Of a DNA stretch of 64,000 nt, positions 9,387-19,038 are shown one piece after another. The first letter of the stretch is position 1; the number at the start of each line of letters is the position of its first letter. The stretch lies in the NCBI RefSeq assembly GCF_001831495.1, contig NZ_CP017689.1:2170001-2234000 (forward strand), given 5' to 3'. A model generated the notes under the pieces. That model saw only the letters and a program-made list of their open reading frames with translations, was not told where the DNA came from and made no database searches. The stretch is from Thalassotalea crassostreae. GTDB lineage: Bacteria > Pseudomonadota > Gammaproteobacteria > Enterobacterales > Alteromonadaceae. Position numbers and translations under genes: made by a program.

Positions 9387-10451
9387 TTAAACTGCTTCAA
9401 CTTCTCTACTCTCTGGCCATGCATTAACAACGGCTTTAACCAGTGTTGCTAAAGGAATGGCAAAAAACACTCCCCAAAAGCCCCACAATCCGCCAAATAT
9501 AATCACCGCTATGATGATTGCAACCGGATGTAAGTTAACCGCCTCAGAGAATAATAGTGGGACTAATATATTGCCGTCAATTACTTGAATAATACCGTAG
9601 GCAAGCATGACATAGCCAAATTCAGCACTTAATCCCCATTGGAATAAGCCAACTAGTACGACAGGTACTGTTACAATTGCCGCACCAACATAAGGTACTA
9701 GCACCGACAAACCAACTAATGCACCGAGTAATACCGCATAGCGTAAATCTAACGCCACAAACGCAATTGTGCTGGCAAGTCCAATGATCAATATCTCTAT
9801 AACTTTACCGCGAATGTAATTGTGTATTTGCAGATACATTTCCGAACCGACTTGACGAGTTAAACGGCTTTCCTTTGGTAAAAATGTTTTGGCATTATTG
9901 AGCATGTCTTCTTTATCTTTTAAGAAAAAGAACACCATTAGCGGCACTAAAATAAGATAGATGAGTAATGCCACTATATTTGAAATCGAATTAAGTGAAC
10001 CTGCTAAGATCAGCTCGCCCCATTCTAATAATTTCGCTTTTATAGATTCGATAATCGAAACTATCTGTTCACCTTGAATCAACTCCGGGTAACGTTCTGG
10101 CAGGGTTAATAAAAACTCATTACCTTTAGACAACATGTTAGGCACTTCACTGATCAACGTTGACGTTTGTTGCCATAACACTGGTAATACACCAAGAATT
10201 AACACCATACAAACTGTGACAAAAATAAGCATAACAATCATTACTGATTTGGAACGACTTAAGCCCATATTTGCCACGCTTTGAACGGGTTTTTCTAATA
10301 AAAATGCCAATACAGTGGCAACAATCACCGGCATTAATAAGTTGCCAAAAAAGAAAATAACCAGAAAGAGGACAAGTATAATCAGAGAGAGACTTACAAC
10401 ATGTGGGTCTGAAAACTTTTCTTTATACCAGTTGACTATATATTGAATCAT
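9387..10451 (-). CDS. perM: AI-2E family transporter / PerM-type permease
   Basis: A 354-residue polytopic inner-membrane protein with about eight hydrophobic helices. The C-terminal half has the family pattern VGLSVLVPYVGAAIV and the IIFGGLWGFWGVFFAIPLA segment. PerM-family proteins are exporters or ion-coupled transporters; the substrate of this member is not known. Its ATG overlaps the stop of the upstream TusA-like gene by one base (TAATG), so the two are translationally coupled. The bcp-perM-bepA order is conserved in gammaproteobacteria. Confidence 0.88.
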   Translation of the reverse strand: MIQYIVNWYKEKFSDPHVVSLSLIILVLFLVIFFFGNLLMPVIVATVLAFLLEKPVQSVANMGLSRSKSVMIVMLIFVTVCMVLILGVLPVLWQQTSTLISEVPNMLSKGNEFLLTLPERYPELIQGEQIVSIIESIKAKLLEWGELILAGSLNSISNIVALLIYLILVPLMVFFFLKDKEDMLNNAKTFLPKESRLTRQVGSEMYLQIHNYIRGKVIEILIIGLASTIAFVALDLRYAVLLGALVGLSVLVPYVGAAIVTVPVVLVGLFQWGLSAEFGYVMLAYGIIQVIDGNILVPLLFSEAVNLHPVAIIIAVIIFGGLWGFWGVFFAIPLATLVKAVVNAWPESREVEAV

Positions 10452-10696
10452 TAAAGTTCACTCTTAGTTATTATTATTTCAGTGCTATCATCTTTTAAAA
10501 CTCCCAGTTTGAACTGTATGTTTTTGGATGATAAGAATTTTGGTATGTCAGTATAAGAACCGCTATCGCCAATCAAAACACGCATAAGCTGACCATCTTC
10601 AAGTTGCTTTAACAACAACTTGGTTTTTATTAGTGGTAGAGGACATTTTTCATGCCTTGCATCATATTCTTTAGAAATAACCATTGATTTTATCAC
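10451..10696 (-). CDS. TusA-like sulfur-carrier protein
   Basis: An 81-residue protein with the TusA/SirA fold signature KCPLPLIKTK near residue 18; the cysteine of the CPxP motif is the persulfide carrier in TusA. It probably relays sulfur to an unidentified acceptor. GTG at 10696 is chosen over ATG at 10684 because CGGAG lies six bases upstream of the GTG and nothing similar precedes the ATG. The stop overlaps the perM start. A TusA-like gene coupled to perM next to bepA is a recurring arrangement in marine gammaproteobacteria. Confidence 0.85.
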   Translation of the reverse strand: MIKSMVISKEYDARHEKCPLPLIKTKLLLKQLEDGQLMRVLIGDSGSYTDIPKFLSSKNIQFKLGVLKDDSTEIIITKSEL

Positions 10697-10910
10697 GCTC
10701 GGCTCCGAGGTCTGAGCGAAATTCTACCAACAACATAACTTTAAATAAATACCTAGTTTATCAACTTGTAAAAATCATGTGTATCAAGCAAACTATAGTT
10801 TTATATTTGCGGCGTTTTTTTTATAAAGTAAAAATGCAACTTTTGCTTTATAACGCACTCTTATAACAATAGATTATTCTTTATTTTTATTTCAGGTATT
10901 TATACGTTAC

Positions 10911-12374
10911 ATGAAGCATTCCCTTTTTAAAGCTCTTACATTCACTTTTTGCGCATTTTACATTAACGTTACGGCCACGGCCGCCGAAATGATGGCGGAA
11001 CAGAAAAACCAACTACCCGATATAGGTACCGCTGCGGTAAGTACGTTATCACTCGATAAAGAAAGACTATATGGCGATGCTATGATGCGCTCAGTTCGAG
11101 CCTCGCAACCTATCATTCAAGATCCGGTGTTAGCTGAGTATCTTAATAATTTGGGCAACAATCTATTATTGGGTGCTGATGATGTAAACTATAAGTTTCA
11201 CTTCTTTATGCTTAATAATTCAGAATTAAACGCTTTCGCATTCTTTGCCGGTCATATCGGTGTACATTCTGGCTTAATAATGAGTGCTGAAACGGAAAGT
11301 GAATTAGCGTCAGTTTTATCCCATGAGATTGCTCACGTTACCCAACGTCACTTGGCGAGAAAGATGGAAGCGCAAGCTAACAATTCGCCATTGACCGTAG
11401 CAGGAATGGTCACCGGCGTACTATTAGCCTTAGTAAATCCGCAAGCTGGGTTTGCAGCACTAAGTACAACTATGGCTGCTGGTCAACAAGCCTCTATCAA
11501 CTACACCCGCAGCAACGAAAAAGAAGCTGACCGAGTTGGCATGTCTATCTTGGTTAATAGTGGCTACGATCCAAACGGCGCACCAAACTTCTTTCGAAAA
11601 ATGGCAGACCAATATCGCTATACATCGAAGCCACCTGCGATGCTGTTAACTCACCCATTACCAGAATCTCGTATTACAGACATACGTAACCGAGCACAAA
11701 TGTACCCTGCTCGACTATTACCAGCAAATTTATCATTTGAATTAGCAAAAGCTCGTATAAGTGTTCGTTATGGTAATCAAAAAGGCGATATAATAACGGT
11801 TTATCGCAGCATGCTTCGTAAGAAGCAATATAAGATTAAGCAGGCAGCACAATATGGTTTAGCTTTAGCGTTGCTTGACGATAAGCAATACCAAGAATCA
11901 GAATTAATACTAAAAGAATTATTGGCGCAAGATAGCCGCAACTTGTTTTATCTTGATGGCCTAACTGATGTTTATATAGGACAAAAAAGATTTAAAGAAA
12001 TATTGGCTAAGCTTGGCGACCTCAATACCATCATGCCAAATAATCAGGTAATCACATTAAATTATGCAAACGCTGCATTGGAAGCGAAAGAATACAAATT
12101 GTCGGCTGACTTATTGATGGACTTCATTATCGTTCATAAAGATCATTTCTTAGCCAACCAATTGCTGACTGATGCTTACGAAGGGCAGAAGAAAATGGCA
12201 CCAATGCATTCACAAAAAGCTGAAGTATATGCACTCTTAGGGTTATATTCACAAGCTATCGATGAACTGCAAACCGCTTATAACTTTTCGCCTAAAAAAT
12301 CGTTAATGCAAAAGCGTATTAAAGCAAGAATTTTACAATTTCAAGAAAAAGAGGATGAGTTAAAGCGCCTTTAA
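10911..12374 (+). CDS. bepA: BepA-type periplasmic M48 metalloprotease with TPR repeats
   Basis: A 487-residue protein with a signal peptide (cleavage near ATAA, about residue 25), an M48 zinc site (H138-E139-I-A-H142, third ligand E203 in SNEKEAD) and C-terminal TPR-like helices (about 310-480). BepA degrades stalled LptD and helps outer-membrane protein assembly with the BAM complex. Length and layout match E. coli BepA (YfgC). It is divergent from the TusA-like/perM pair and followed 46 bp later by arsC, as in E. coli yfgC-yfgD. Confidence 0.94.
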   Translation: MKHSLFKALTFTFCAFYINVTATAAEMMAEQKNQLPDIGTAAVSTLSLDKERLYGDAMMRSVRASQPIIQDPVLAEYLNNLGNNLLLGADDVNYKFHFFMLNNSELNAFAFFAGHIGVHSGLIMSAETESELASVLSHEIAHVTQRHLARKMEAQANNSPLTVAGMVTGVLLALVNPQAGFAALSTTMAAGQQASINYTRSNEKEADRVGMSILVNSGYDPNGAPNFFRKMADQYRYTSKPPAMLLTHPLPESRITDIRNRAQMYPARLLPANLSFELAKARISVRYGNQKGDIITVYRSMLRKKQYKIKQAAQYGLALALLDDKQYQESELILKELLAQDSRNLFYLDGLTDVYIGQKRFKEILAKLGDLNTIMPNNQVITLNYANAALEAKEYKLSADLLMDFIIVHKDHFLANQLLTDAYEGQKKMAPMHSQKAEVYALLGLYSQAIDELQTAYNFSPKKSLMQKRIKARILQFQEKEDELKRL

Positions 12375-12420
12375 TCAATGACGACGCACAACTCAAAAAG
12401 AAATAATATAGGAACACTTA

Positions 12421-12774
12421 ATGACTGAATTAACGATTTACCATAATCCTCGTTGCTCAAAGAGCCGACAAACATTGCAACTGATTGAAGAGAAAAGTTG
12501 TGATGTAACGATTATTGAGTATTTAAAAACTCCGCCTACGGCTGCAACAATAGAAAATATTTTGACACTGCTATCGATTGAGCCTCGTCAATTAATGCGA
12601 GTTAAAGAAACAGAGTATAAAGAACAGAATTTAGCAGATGAGTCATTAACCCGAGAACAATTAGTTGCCGCCATGATAGCGACACCTAAACTTATCGAGC
12701 GACCGATTGTGGTTGGCAGTGGCAAAGCGTGTATTGGCCGTCCGCCAGAAAATGTACTTGCACTTTTAGGGTAA
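12421..12774 (+). CDS. arsC: ArsC-family reductase (YfgD type)
   Basis: A 117-residue thioredoxin-fold protein with the ArsC active site HNPRCSKSR (C12) and the conserved IERPIVV segment that carries the substrate-binding arginine. Family members reduce arsenate with glutathione/glutaredoxin. No arsR, arsB or other resistance gene is nearby, so this chromosomal YfgD-type copy may have a housekeeping redox role instead. It forms a short cluster with bepA and the DUF2069 gene. Confidence 0.9.
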   Translation: MTELTIYHNPRCSKSRQTLQLIEEKSCDVTIIEYLKTPPTAATIENILTLLSIEPRQLMRVKETEYKEQNLADESLTREQLVAAMIATPKLIERPIVVGSGKACIGRPPENVLALLG

Positions 12775-12785
12775 ATAAAATCTCA

Positions 12786-13190
12786 ATGAAAGAGCAAACA
12801 TTTAGTACACAAACCTTGCGAAAAATGGCGCAAGTAGGCTACCTAGGTTTATTAATTTTCATGCCGTTATGGCTTTTGGTTTTACATCCAAGTGAAGGTC
12901 TATCGCCTACTCTCTCGTTAGTCATGTTTACCTTACCTTTATTATTTCCATTAAGAGGCATAATCAAAGGTAATCCCTATACATTTGCCTGGGCAAATTT
13001 TGTTGTGATGATTTACTTTCTACACTCGCTTACAACGCTTTGGGTCTCAGCTGACGAAAGAATTTATGCTATCGTAGAATTGATTTTTGCAAGTTTAATG
13101 TTCTTCGCCGGGTCATATTATTCGAAGTACCGAGGTCAAGAGCTCGGCTTAGGTTTGAAAAAAAGAAAGACGAAAAATAAAGATACATAA
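12786..13190 (+). CDS. DUF2069 inner-membrane protein
   Basis: A 134-residue protein with about four hydrophobic helices and a lysine-rich cytoplasmic tail (LGLKKRKTKNKDT). The start MKEQTFSTQTL at 12786 is preferred over a frame that opens inside arsC. DUF2069 proteins usually sit beside hda in gammaproteobacteria; here a lipoprotein gene separates them. Function is unknown. It lies 11 bp after arsC and is probably co-transcribed. Confidence 0.85.
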   Translation: MKEQTFSTQTLRKMAQVGYLGLLIFMPLWLLVLHPSEGLSPTLSLVMFTLPLLFPLRGIIKGNPYTFAWANFVVMIYFLHSLTTLWVSADERIYAIVELIFASLMFFAGSYYSKYRGQELGLGLKKRKTKNKDT

Positions 13191-13240
13191 ATAATATAAA
13201 AATAAAAACGTTAAAATTAGCTGTATTAAGGTAAGAAACA

Positions 13241-15112
13241 ATGAAATACAATTTAATCGCTCTAAGCCTGTCGGCCTTGTTATTAACAGGCTGTGGAGGT
13301 AGTTCTCCTGATGGTACTATAAGTACTCCTGATCAAACGTATGCTCCTGGTGGCTCTGTAGATCTAGTTCTTCACGATCCAAGCGCTGACATCTCTGATA
13401 TACAATGGCAACAAACGTCTGGCCCTGCCGTTGAATTATTAACGGCAAAAACAAAAGTTATTTCATTTACTGTTCCTGACTCAGGAGATTATAGCTTTAC
13501 CGTTAATTATTTAGACGGCGGCAGTCAATCATCACAAGAAATTAACTTTAGTGCCAGTGGAGCAACACCGAGAATCATTGGTAAGTTAGGTCACGCAGTC
13601 GTTGAAAATAATGGTGTTTCTTTACGTGCCTTTGTCGCTGATGATATTGATGTTGACACCATACAGTGGCAACAAATTTCAGGTCCTAGTGTAGACTTTG
13701 ATAATGAAAACATAACCTCAGAAATCGTTATATTTGATGCGCCTGAAGTATTTCAAGATGAAGTTATCGAAATTGAAGTTAGTGCTACTGACAATGGCGA
13801 AACAATTACTGATATTGTCACCATATTAGTTGAAGATACTGACCCCGTGCCATCAGACTCTTTATTTGAAGACGTTTTAGATGATAATGCACTAGCAACT
13901 GTTTATGCTTACAACAATGACTCGCAGTATGCCGATAACATCGCTTTTTGTGTATATTCAATGGGGTTAACTTGGGACGAAAACAATAGTACAAATTTAT
14001 GCCGTCTCAGCACCTTACCGTCACTTGGTGCGGAAACATCGGGCGAAACACCGACAATAGATCAAGTAATGGACCGCGTGGTTGTATCTCATGATTGGAT
14101 GGGTGCTCGATTTAGAGAGTATTTACAAGCATTTGATAATAATGATGACTTCAAAAACATGCTTCGCGCGACTACTGCTATCGTTATCTCTTATGATATA
14201 AGACCTTCCTTCTATTGGCCTGGTACAGGAGCAATCTACCTTGATCCAAATGATTTATGGTTAACGGCAGACGAACGCGACACCATTAATGAAGCACCTG
14301 ATTATCGTTCGAATTTTGGCAATGAATTGCAATTTTCAACGCGCTGGCGCTACGTTAAAGACAACGATTGGGCTTCATTCTATTACCCTCCTGAATATCG
14401 CCTAAATCGAAACTTAGAAGATATTAATGTTGACCTAGCAAGCTTGCTTTATCATGAATTAGCTCATGCTAATGACTATTTACCAAGTGCTGAATGGGGA
14501 ACATACCCTGACAGTTTCATTTTCTTCCAAGCTGCAGTTGAAGAAGATGAAATTTCGGATGAACTCACTCGAATGTACCCTAAATCGAGCACAGAATTAG
14601 ATGAAATTGCTGATGTACGTTATCGTGGTGAAGACCCATCAAGCACTCAAAAAGCTTACTTGCCAGCAGACATCACAGGTTTCTTTTTAAGTGATGTTGC
14701 GAACGAATTTTACAGCTATAGTTCAGAGCGCGAAGATTTAGCAATGTTATTTGAAGAACTGATGATGTCTTACCGTTACTCTATCTTTCGTGATGTAGCC
14801 GTTACAGGAACCGCTGATACTGGTTATATTGTTGACTGGGGTCAACGAGGTCGTGTTGAAGTTGATGGCATACGTGTTAGAGCAAACTTCACAGCGATGG
14901 AGCTATTGAATGAAGCAAACGCTGACAGTGCCAACCTACCGACACCACAATTATTAGACACAGACTTACGATGGGTTGATACTCTTGAGATAATGAACTC
15001 AGGAACAAATTCATTACAGGCTAAACCAACCAACCCGGAGTTTATTAATAAGCGCATTCCTAGAGTTCGTAAACAAGCGCATCACCAAATCGCTTTACCT
15101 AAGTTTCACTAA
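13241..15112 (+). CDS. Lipoprotein with two PKD/Ig-like repeats and an HExxH putative zinc-protease domain
   Basis: A 623-residue protein with a lipobox (LLTGC, C18). Two related beta-sandwich repeats follow, recognisable by IQWQQTSGPAV (residues 54-64) and IQWQQISGPSV (141-151). The rest, from about residue 205, holds H405-E-L-A-H409 in LLYHELAHANDYLP, a metallopeptidase-type zinc motif, and a cysteine pair (C237, C254) that could form a disulfide. I do not recognise a named peptidase family and the third zinc ligand is not clear. It is probably anchored in the outer membrane or cell surface. Its position between the DUF2069 gene and hda breaks a usually tight gene pair. Confidence 0.8.
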   Translation: MKYNLIALSLSALLLTGCGGSSPDGTISTPDQTYAPGGSVDLVLHDPSADISDIQWQQTSGPAVELLTAKTKVISFTVPDSGDYSFTVNYLDGGSQSSQEINFSASGATPRIIGKLGHAVVENNGVSLRAFVADDIDVDTIQWQQISGPSVDFDNENITSEIVIFDAPEVFQDEVIEIEVSATDNGETITDIVTILVEDTDPVPSDSLFEDVLDDNALATVYAYNNDSQYADNIAFCVYSMGLTWDENNSTNLCRLSTLPSLGAETSGETPTIDQVMDRVVVSHDWMGARFREYLQAFDNNDDFKNMLRATTAIVISYDIRPSFYWPGTGAIYLDPNDLWLTADERDTINEAPDYRSNFGNELQFSTRWRYVKDNDWASFYYPPEYRLNRNLEDINVDLASLLYHELAHANDYLPSAEWGTYPDSFIFFQAAVEEDEISDELTRMYPKSSTELDEIADVRYRGEDPSSTQKAYLPADITGFFLSDVANEFYSYSSEREDLAMLFEELMMSYRYSIFRDVAVTGTADTGYIVDWGQRGRVEVDGIRVRANFTAMELLNEANADSANLPTPQLLDTDLRWVDTLEIMNSGTNSLQAKPTNPEFINKRIPRVRKQAHHQIALPKFH

Positions 15113-15142
15113 ATGTTTCATTAAATTAGTGAACTAGAAAAT

Positions 15143-15172
15143 AAAAGCCGGCTCATTTAGCCGGCTTTTGCT
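15143..15172 (+). terminator. Bidirectional terminator between the HExxH lipoprotein gene and hda
   Basis: An 11-bp GC-rich stem (AAAAGCCGGCT with AGCCGGCTTTT) and a CATTT loop, flanked by A- and T-runs. It can end both convergent transcripts. Confidence 0.9.
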
Positions 15173-15226
15173 TTTATACAATAAAGTCTTTTTCAACTCT
15201 AAAATTCTTTTTAACCCTATGTCATG

Positions 15227-15928
15227 TTAAAACAGAACGTCTTTAATAAAAGGAATGGTAATTTTTCGTTGAGCTGTAATCGACGCTTTATCTAGTGTAT
15301 CTAATCCTTTGATTAAGCTATTCATATCTCGAGATAACCGATTTAACAAAAACTTAGCAGTTTCATCATTTAGTTCTATACCACGTAATTTTGACCGAAC
15401 TTGAATTGCTTTAATTTTATCTTCATCTGCTAATGGCTTAATTTGCTCAGTAAAACCCCAGCCAATTCTTGATTCAAGGTCTGGTAAGGTGATAAGCAAA
15501 CTATTTGAAGGGTTGTTACCTGCAATAATGAGCTTTTTGTCTTGTTCAATCACCCTATTATACAAATCAAATACCGCCTGCTGCCACTCGTTATTTCCTG
15601 CAATTAATTGCAAATCGTCTAAGCAGATCAGATCAAACTGTTCCAACCCATCAAGTAATTCGACTGATAATTGTTTTAATTCAGAGAAAGACAGACATAG
15701 AGACGTCAGTTTCATTTCCGAAGCATAAGCACAGCTTGCATGCAATAAATGTGACTTACCGACGCCCTGTTGACCAAACAAATAAAAACCATTGGTAGTA
15801 ACCGCTGGTTTATTAATAAATGCTTTTAGCTGACCAGAGATAGCCCCGCTATCAATGCTATAAAAGCTTTCAAATGTTTCATCATCAGGTAGATGAACTG
15901 CCAATGGCAGTTGAGAAATTTTAGTCAT
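15227..15928 (-). CDS. hda: DnaA inactivator Hda
   Basis: A 233-residue AAA+ protein of the Hda family, which binds the sliding clamp and stimulates DnaA-ATP hydrolysis after initiation (RIDA). Visible features are the N-terminal clamp-binding motif QLPLAV (residues 6-11), Walker A GQQGVGKS (52-59), Walker B LICLDDLQL and the sensor-2 type C-terminal helices. Its ATG overlaps the stop of the DUF2066 gene (TAATG), so the two are coupled. The hda/DUF2066/purMN grouping is conserved in gammaproteobacteria. Confidence 0.95.
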   Translation of the reverse strand: MTKISQLPLAVHLPDDETFESFYSIDSGAISGQLKAFINKPAVTTNGFYLFGQQGVGKSHLLHASCAYASEMKLTSLCLSFSELKQLSVELLDGLEQFDLICLDDLQLIAGNNEWQQAVFDLYNRVIEQDKKLIIAGNNPSNSLLITLPDLESRIGWGFTEQIKPLADEDKIKAIQVRSKLRGIELNDETAKFLLNRLSRDMNSLIKGLDTLDKASITAQRKITIPFIKDVLF

Positions 15929-17055
15929 TAACCTTTCCAGGTATAGCTTTGCGCATTATCACCATCGATTAAACGTACTTCTGATGAACTGTCAAAGTAA
16001 TCGTTATTTGTATCTAGTGATTTTTCCAATTGTAATGCTTGCTTAATTGCATTAACACTCGCAAGCAACTCCAATCTAAACACCATTTTCGTGCCAGCAA
16101 CTTTAATTAACTTCACATCACTAACTAAGGTCAAATCATTCAAAAACTGCTTGATCTCAACAAACTTAATCATCGAATCTATATTAACAATTTCCACATC
16201 AAATACATTTTCTGCACTGCCATCAAAAACATAGGAGTTTTTCTGGTGCAAAGATTCCGCCATATCTGTCATGGCTTTAGATATCAACTTTTGGCGATCA
16301 TTACCTGAAAAACTATTGGTATACATTTCACCGTTGTTAAAGACATGCCAATCGATTGCATATTCGCTTTTTTGACATCCAGGATTTGATCCACATTGTT
16401 CATTCGTATTATTCACTAAACTCGTATTCGATAATCGAATTACAGCGATGGCTTCCGCTTGATAACGTTTAGACGCTTTTTTTATATTTTCTTCAAAACG
16501 GCCCCAAACATCACCAACCGTGATCGCCATAGAATCGGATAAGTCCATCAATGGTAAATTAAGTGGCAACCCTCTGCGTTTGGCAACTTCTACAATCACC
16601 TGTTTCGCTATGCCCTGCGATGAATCTGCAACAATATCTCTTTCTAGCCCATTTTCTTCGACCATCCACATGGTTATCATAGGACGATGTTTGCCCCAAA
16701 TACTAGCCTTGGCGCTTTGCAAAAGTTGGTTTATTTTTGCTTCTTCAAATTGAGCAAATAACACCGCATTGCCATTTTTCTCACCATAACTAAATTGAGT
16801 TAAATAGCTATTCGGTTTTTTCAATGCCTTTTTTAGCTGTTCATTGCTATTAACAAACTCACTTCCGGCCAATCTGATTAACACTCGTTTAAGTGCTACT
16901 TGATTCGCCTTACTTTTGGCATTCTTGCTGTCATCAAGAACAACTTCCGCTGTATATAAATTAGCCACTTCTACAGCGACCGTCTGAAAACTAATAAGGT
17001 TCAGAGTTAATGCACAGCAGAAAACTGCTTTTTTGAGTAATTTTTTATAATTCAT
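15928..17055 (-). CDS. DUF2066 domain-containing exported protein
   Basis: A 375-residue protein with an N-terminal signal peptide (hydrophobic core AVFCCALTLNLISF, cleavage near VAV). It matches the DUF2066 family, found next to hda and purM in many gammaproteobacteria; its function is unknown. The ATG at 17055 is chosen over an in-frame TTG two codons upstream; neither has a clear ribosome-binding site. It is divergent from purM and translationally coupled to hda. Confidence 0.87.
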   Translation of the reverse strand: MNYKKLLKKAVFCCALTLNLISFQTVAVEVANLYTAEVVLDDSKNAKSKANQVALKRVLIRLAGSEFVNSNEQLKKALKKPNSYLTQFSYGEKNGNAVLFAQFEEAKINQLLQSAKASIWGKHRPMITMWMVEENGLERDIVADSSQGIAKQVIVEVAKRRGLPLNLPLMDLSDSMAITVGDVWGRFEENIKKASKRYQAEAIAVIRLSNTSLVNNTNEQCGSNPGCQKSEYAIDWHVFNNGEMYTNSFSGNDRQKLISKAMTDMAESLHQKNSYVFDGSAENVFDVEIVNIDSMIKFVEIKQFLNDLTLVSDVKLIKVAGTKMVFRLELLASVNAIKQALQLEKSLDTNNDYFDSSSEVRLIDGDNAQSYTWKG

Positions 17056-17230
17056 ACGCAAATATTATCATAAAGGTTAAGAATTTAACCAAGAAAAGAA
17101 AATATTTTCTCACAAAGATTTTATATCAGACTCAGCGCTGTTAGAATAGGCGCAATTTTTATTAGTATAGTAGCTAAACTTGAATTAAATCTTCAATTTC
17201 AGATACGCAAAACATTTTTAAGGGTTCAAC

Positions 17231-18271
17231 GTGAGCGAGCAAAAACAATCTCTAAGTTACAAAGATGCAGGTGTTGATATCGATGCAGGTAATGCATTAG
17301 TAGAAAACATTAAAGGCGCTGTAAAAAGAACAACTCGTCCAGAGGTTATGGGTGGCATTGGTGGCTTTGGTGCTATTTGTCAAATTCCAGCAGGTTATAA
17401 AGAACCAGTTCTAATTTCTGGTACTGATGGTGTTGGTACTAAGCTACGTTTAGCAATTGACCTTAAAAAGCACGACACTGTAGGTATTGATTTAGTTGCG
17501 ATGTGTGTAAATGATTTATTAGTACTTGGTGCTGAGCCATTGTACTTTCTTGACTATTACGCAACTGCAAAACTTGATGTTGATGTAGCTTCGTCTGTTG
17601 TCGAAGGTATCGCTGAAGGTTGTATTCAATCAGGTTGTGCGCTTGTTGGTGGAGAAACCGCTGAAATGCCAGGCATGTATCACCAAGGTGACTATGACAT
17701 CGCAGGTTTCTGTACTGGCGTAGCGGAAAAATCTAATCTAATTGATGGTTCACAAGTTGGTGAAGGCGACGTGCTAATTGCTCTTGCATCATCAGGTCCT
17801 CATTCAAACGGTTTTTCACTAATTCGTAAAGTATTAGAAGTAAACAATACCGACACTAATGAAATGTTAGGTGATAAGTCTATCGGCGAGCATTTACTTG
17901 AGCCGACTAAGATTTACGTAAAATCTACACTTGCAATGTTGAAAGAAGTGAAAGCACATGCTTTATCTCACATTACTGGTGGCGGTTTTTGGGAAAACAT
18001 TCCACGTGTACTTCCGAAAGGTAGCAAAGCAGTAATTGATGGTAATAGCTGGCAGTGGCCTGAAATTTTCAACTGGTTACAAGAGAAAGGTAATATTACT
18101 ACTCATGAAATGTACCGTACCTTTAACTGTGGTGTTGGTATGATCATCGCTGTTCCAGCAGACAAAGCGCAGCAATGTATCGACATTTTAACAAGCCACG
18201 GCGAAAAAGCTTGGAACATCGGTGAAATCCAAGCAGCTAGCGATGATGAAGAACAAGTGGTTATCAACTAA
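17231..18271 (+). CDS. purM: Phosphoribosylformylglycinamidine cyclo-ligase (AIR synthetase)
   Basis: A 346-residue PurM, which converts FGAM to AIR with ATP in purine synthesis. Motifs include [12 protein letters not shown] at the start, the [13 protein letters not shown]/substrate loop and [13 protein letters not shown]. The start is GTG at 17231 with AAGGG upstream. purN begins one base after the stop, so the two form an operon. A single PurR-like half-site (ACGCAAA, 17205-17211) lies just upstream but is not a full operator. Confidence 0.97.
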   Translation: MSEQKQSLSYKDAGVDIDAGNALVENIKGAVKRTTRPEVMGGIGGFGAICQIPAGYKEPVLISGTDGVGTKLRLAIDLKKHDTVGIDLVAMCVNDLLVLGAEPLYFLDYYATAKLDVDVASSVVEGIAEGCIQSGCALVGGETAEMPGMYHQGDYDIAGFCTGVAEKSNLIDGSQVGEGDVLIALASSGPHSNGFSLIRKVLEVNNTDTNEMLGDKSIGEHLLEPTKIYVKSTLAMLKEVKAHALSHITGGGFWENIPRVLPKGSKAVIDGNSWQWPEIFNWLQEKGNITTHEMYRTFNCGVGMIIAVPADKAQQCIDILTSHGEKAWNIGEIQAASDDEEQVVIN

Positions 18272-18272
18272 C

Positions 18273-18923
18273 ATGGCTAATGACAAACGAATTGTTGTAT
18301 TAATTTCTGGAAACGGTAGTAATTTGCAGGCGATTATCGATGCCTGCAAAGACAAACAAATTCCTGGTAATGTAGTTGGCGTTGTTTCAAATAAGGCCGA
18401 CGTATACGGCCTGCAAAGAGCAGCGAATGATGATATTGCTTCGAGTGTTTTATCACACAAAGAGTTTGCTAGCCGTGAAGATTATGATCAAGAATTAATT
18501 AGCGTTATCGATAGCTACAAGCCAGATTTAGTAGTACTTGCAGGCTTTATGCGAATACTTACAGCGAGCTTCGTGCAACATTTTGAAGGAAAATTATTGA
18601 ACATTCACCCTTCTTTGTTGCCTAAGTATCAAGGTTTAAACACTCATCAACGAGCAATTGACGCTGGCGACACCGAACACGGTGTTAGCGTGCACTTTGT
18701 CACAGAAGAACTTGATGGTGGACCGGTTATCTTACAGGCAAAAGTGCCTGTATTCGAAAATGATAACGCTGATGATTTAGCAATGCGAGTGCATGAACAA
18801 GAACATAGAATATACCCTTTGGTGGTTAAATGGTTTTGTTCAGACCGCTTAACGATGACAGAAGAATCTGCCATGCTAGACAACAAGCGTTTACCAATGC
18901 ACGGCTATGCGAGTGACAGTTAA
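18273..18923 (+). CDS. purN: Phosphoribosylglycinamide formyltransferase 1
   Basis: A 216-residue PurN, which transfers a formyl group from 10-formyl-THF to GAR. It shows ISGNGSNLQAIID near the N-terminus, the catalytic region LAGFMRIL and NIHPSLLPKYQGLNTH (catalytic Asn and His), then the conserved aspartate in ELDGGPVI. The start MANDKRIV at 18273 follows the purM stop by one base; a longer frame that opens inside purM is not needed. Confidence 0.96.
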   Translation: MANDKRIVVLISGNGSNLQAIIDACKDKQIPGNVVGVVSNKADVYGLQRAANDDIASSVLSHKEFASREDYDQELISVIDSYKPDLVVLAGFMRILTASFVQHFEGKLLNIHPSLLPKYQGLNTHQRAIDAGDTEHGVSVHFVTEELDGGPVILQAKVPVFENDNADDLAMRVHEQEHRIYPLVVKWFCSDRLTMTEESAMLDNKRLPMHGYASDS

Positions 18924-18959
18924 AGCAATTAATTAGCTAGTTAATTGAATTAACTAAAT

Positions 18960-19010
18960 AAACCATACTTAGTTTTTATAACTGTTTTTGCAACTTAAGT
19001 ATGGTTTTAT
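18960..19010 (+). terminator. Possible hairpin/terminator after purN
   Basis: AAACCATACTTA pairs perfectly with TAAGTATGGTTT across a 24-nt loop. The tail is only moderately T-rich, so it may be an attenuating hairpin between purN and the next gene, not a full terminator. Confidence 0.4.
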
Positions 19011-19038
19011 TCAAAATCTTAGCCATACTAGGAATATT

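Noticed and set aside
17205..17220. PurR operator before purM
   Set aside because: Only the left half (ACGCAAA) matches; the right half of the palindrome is missing and the site overlaps the ribosome-binding region.
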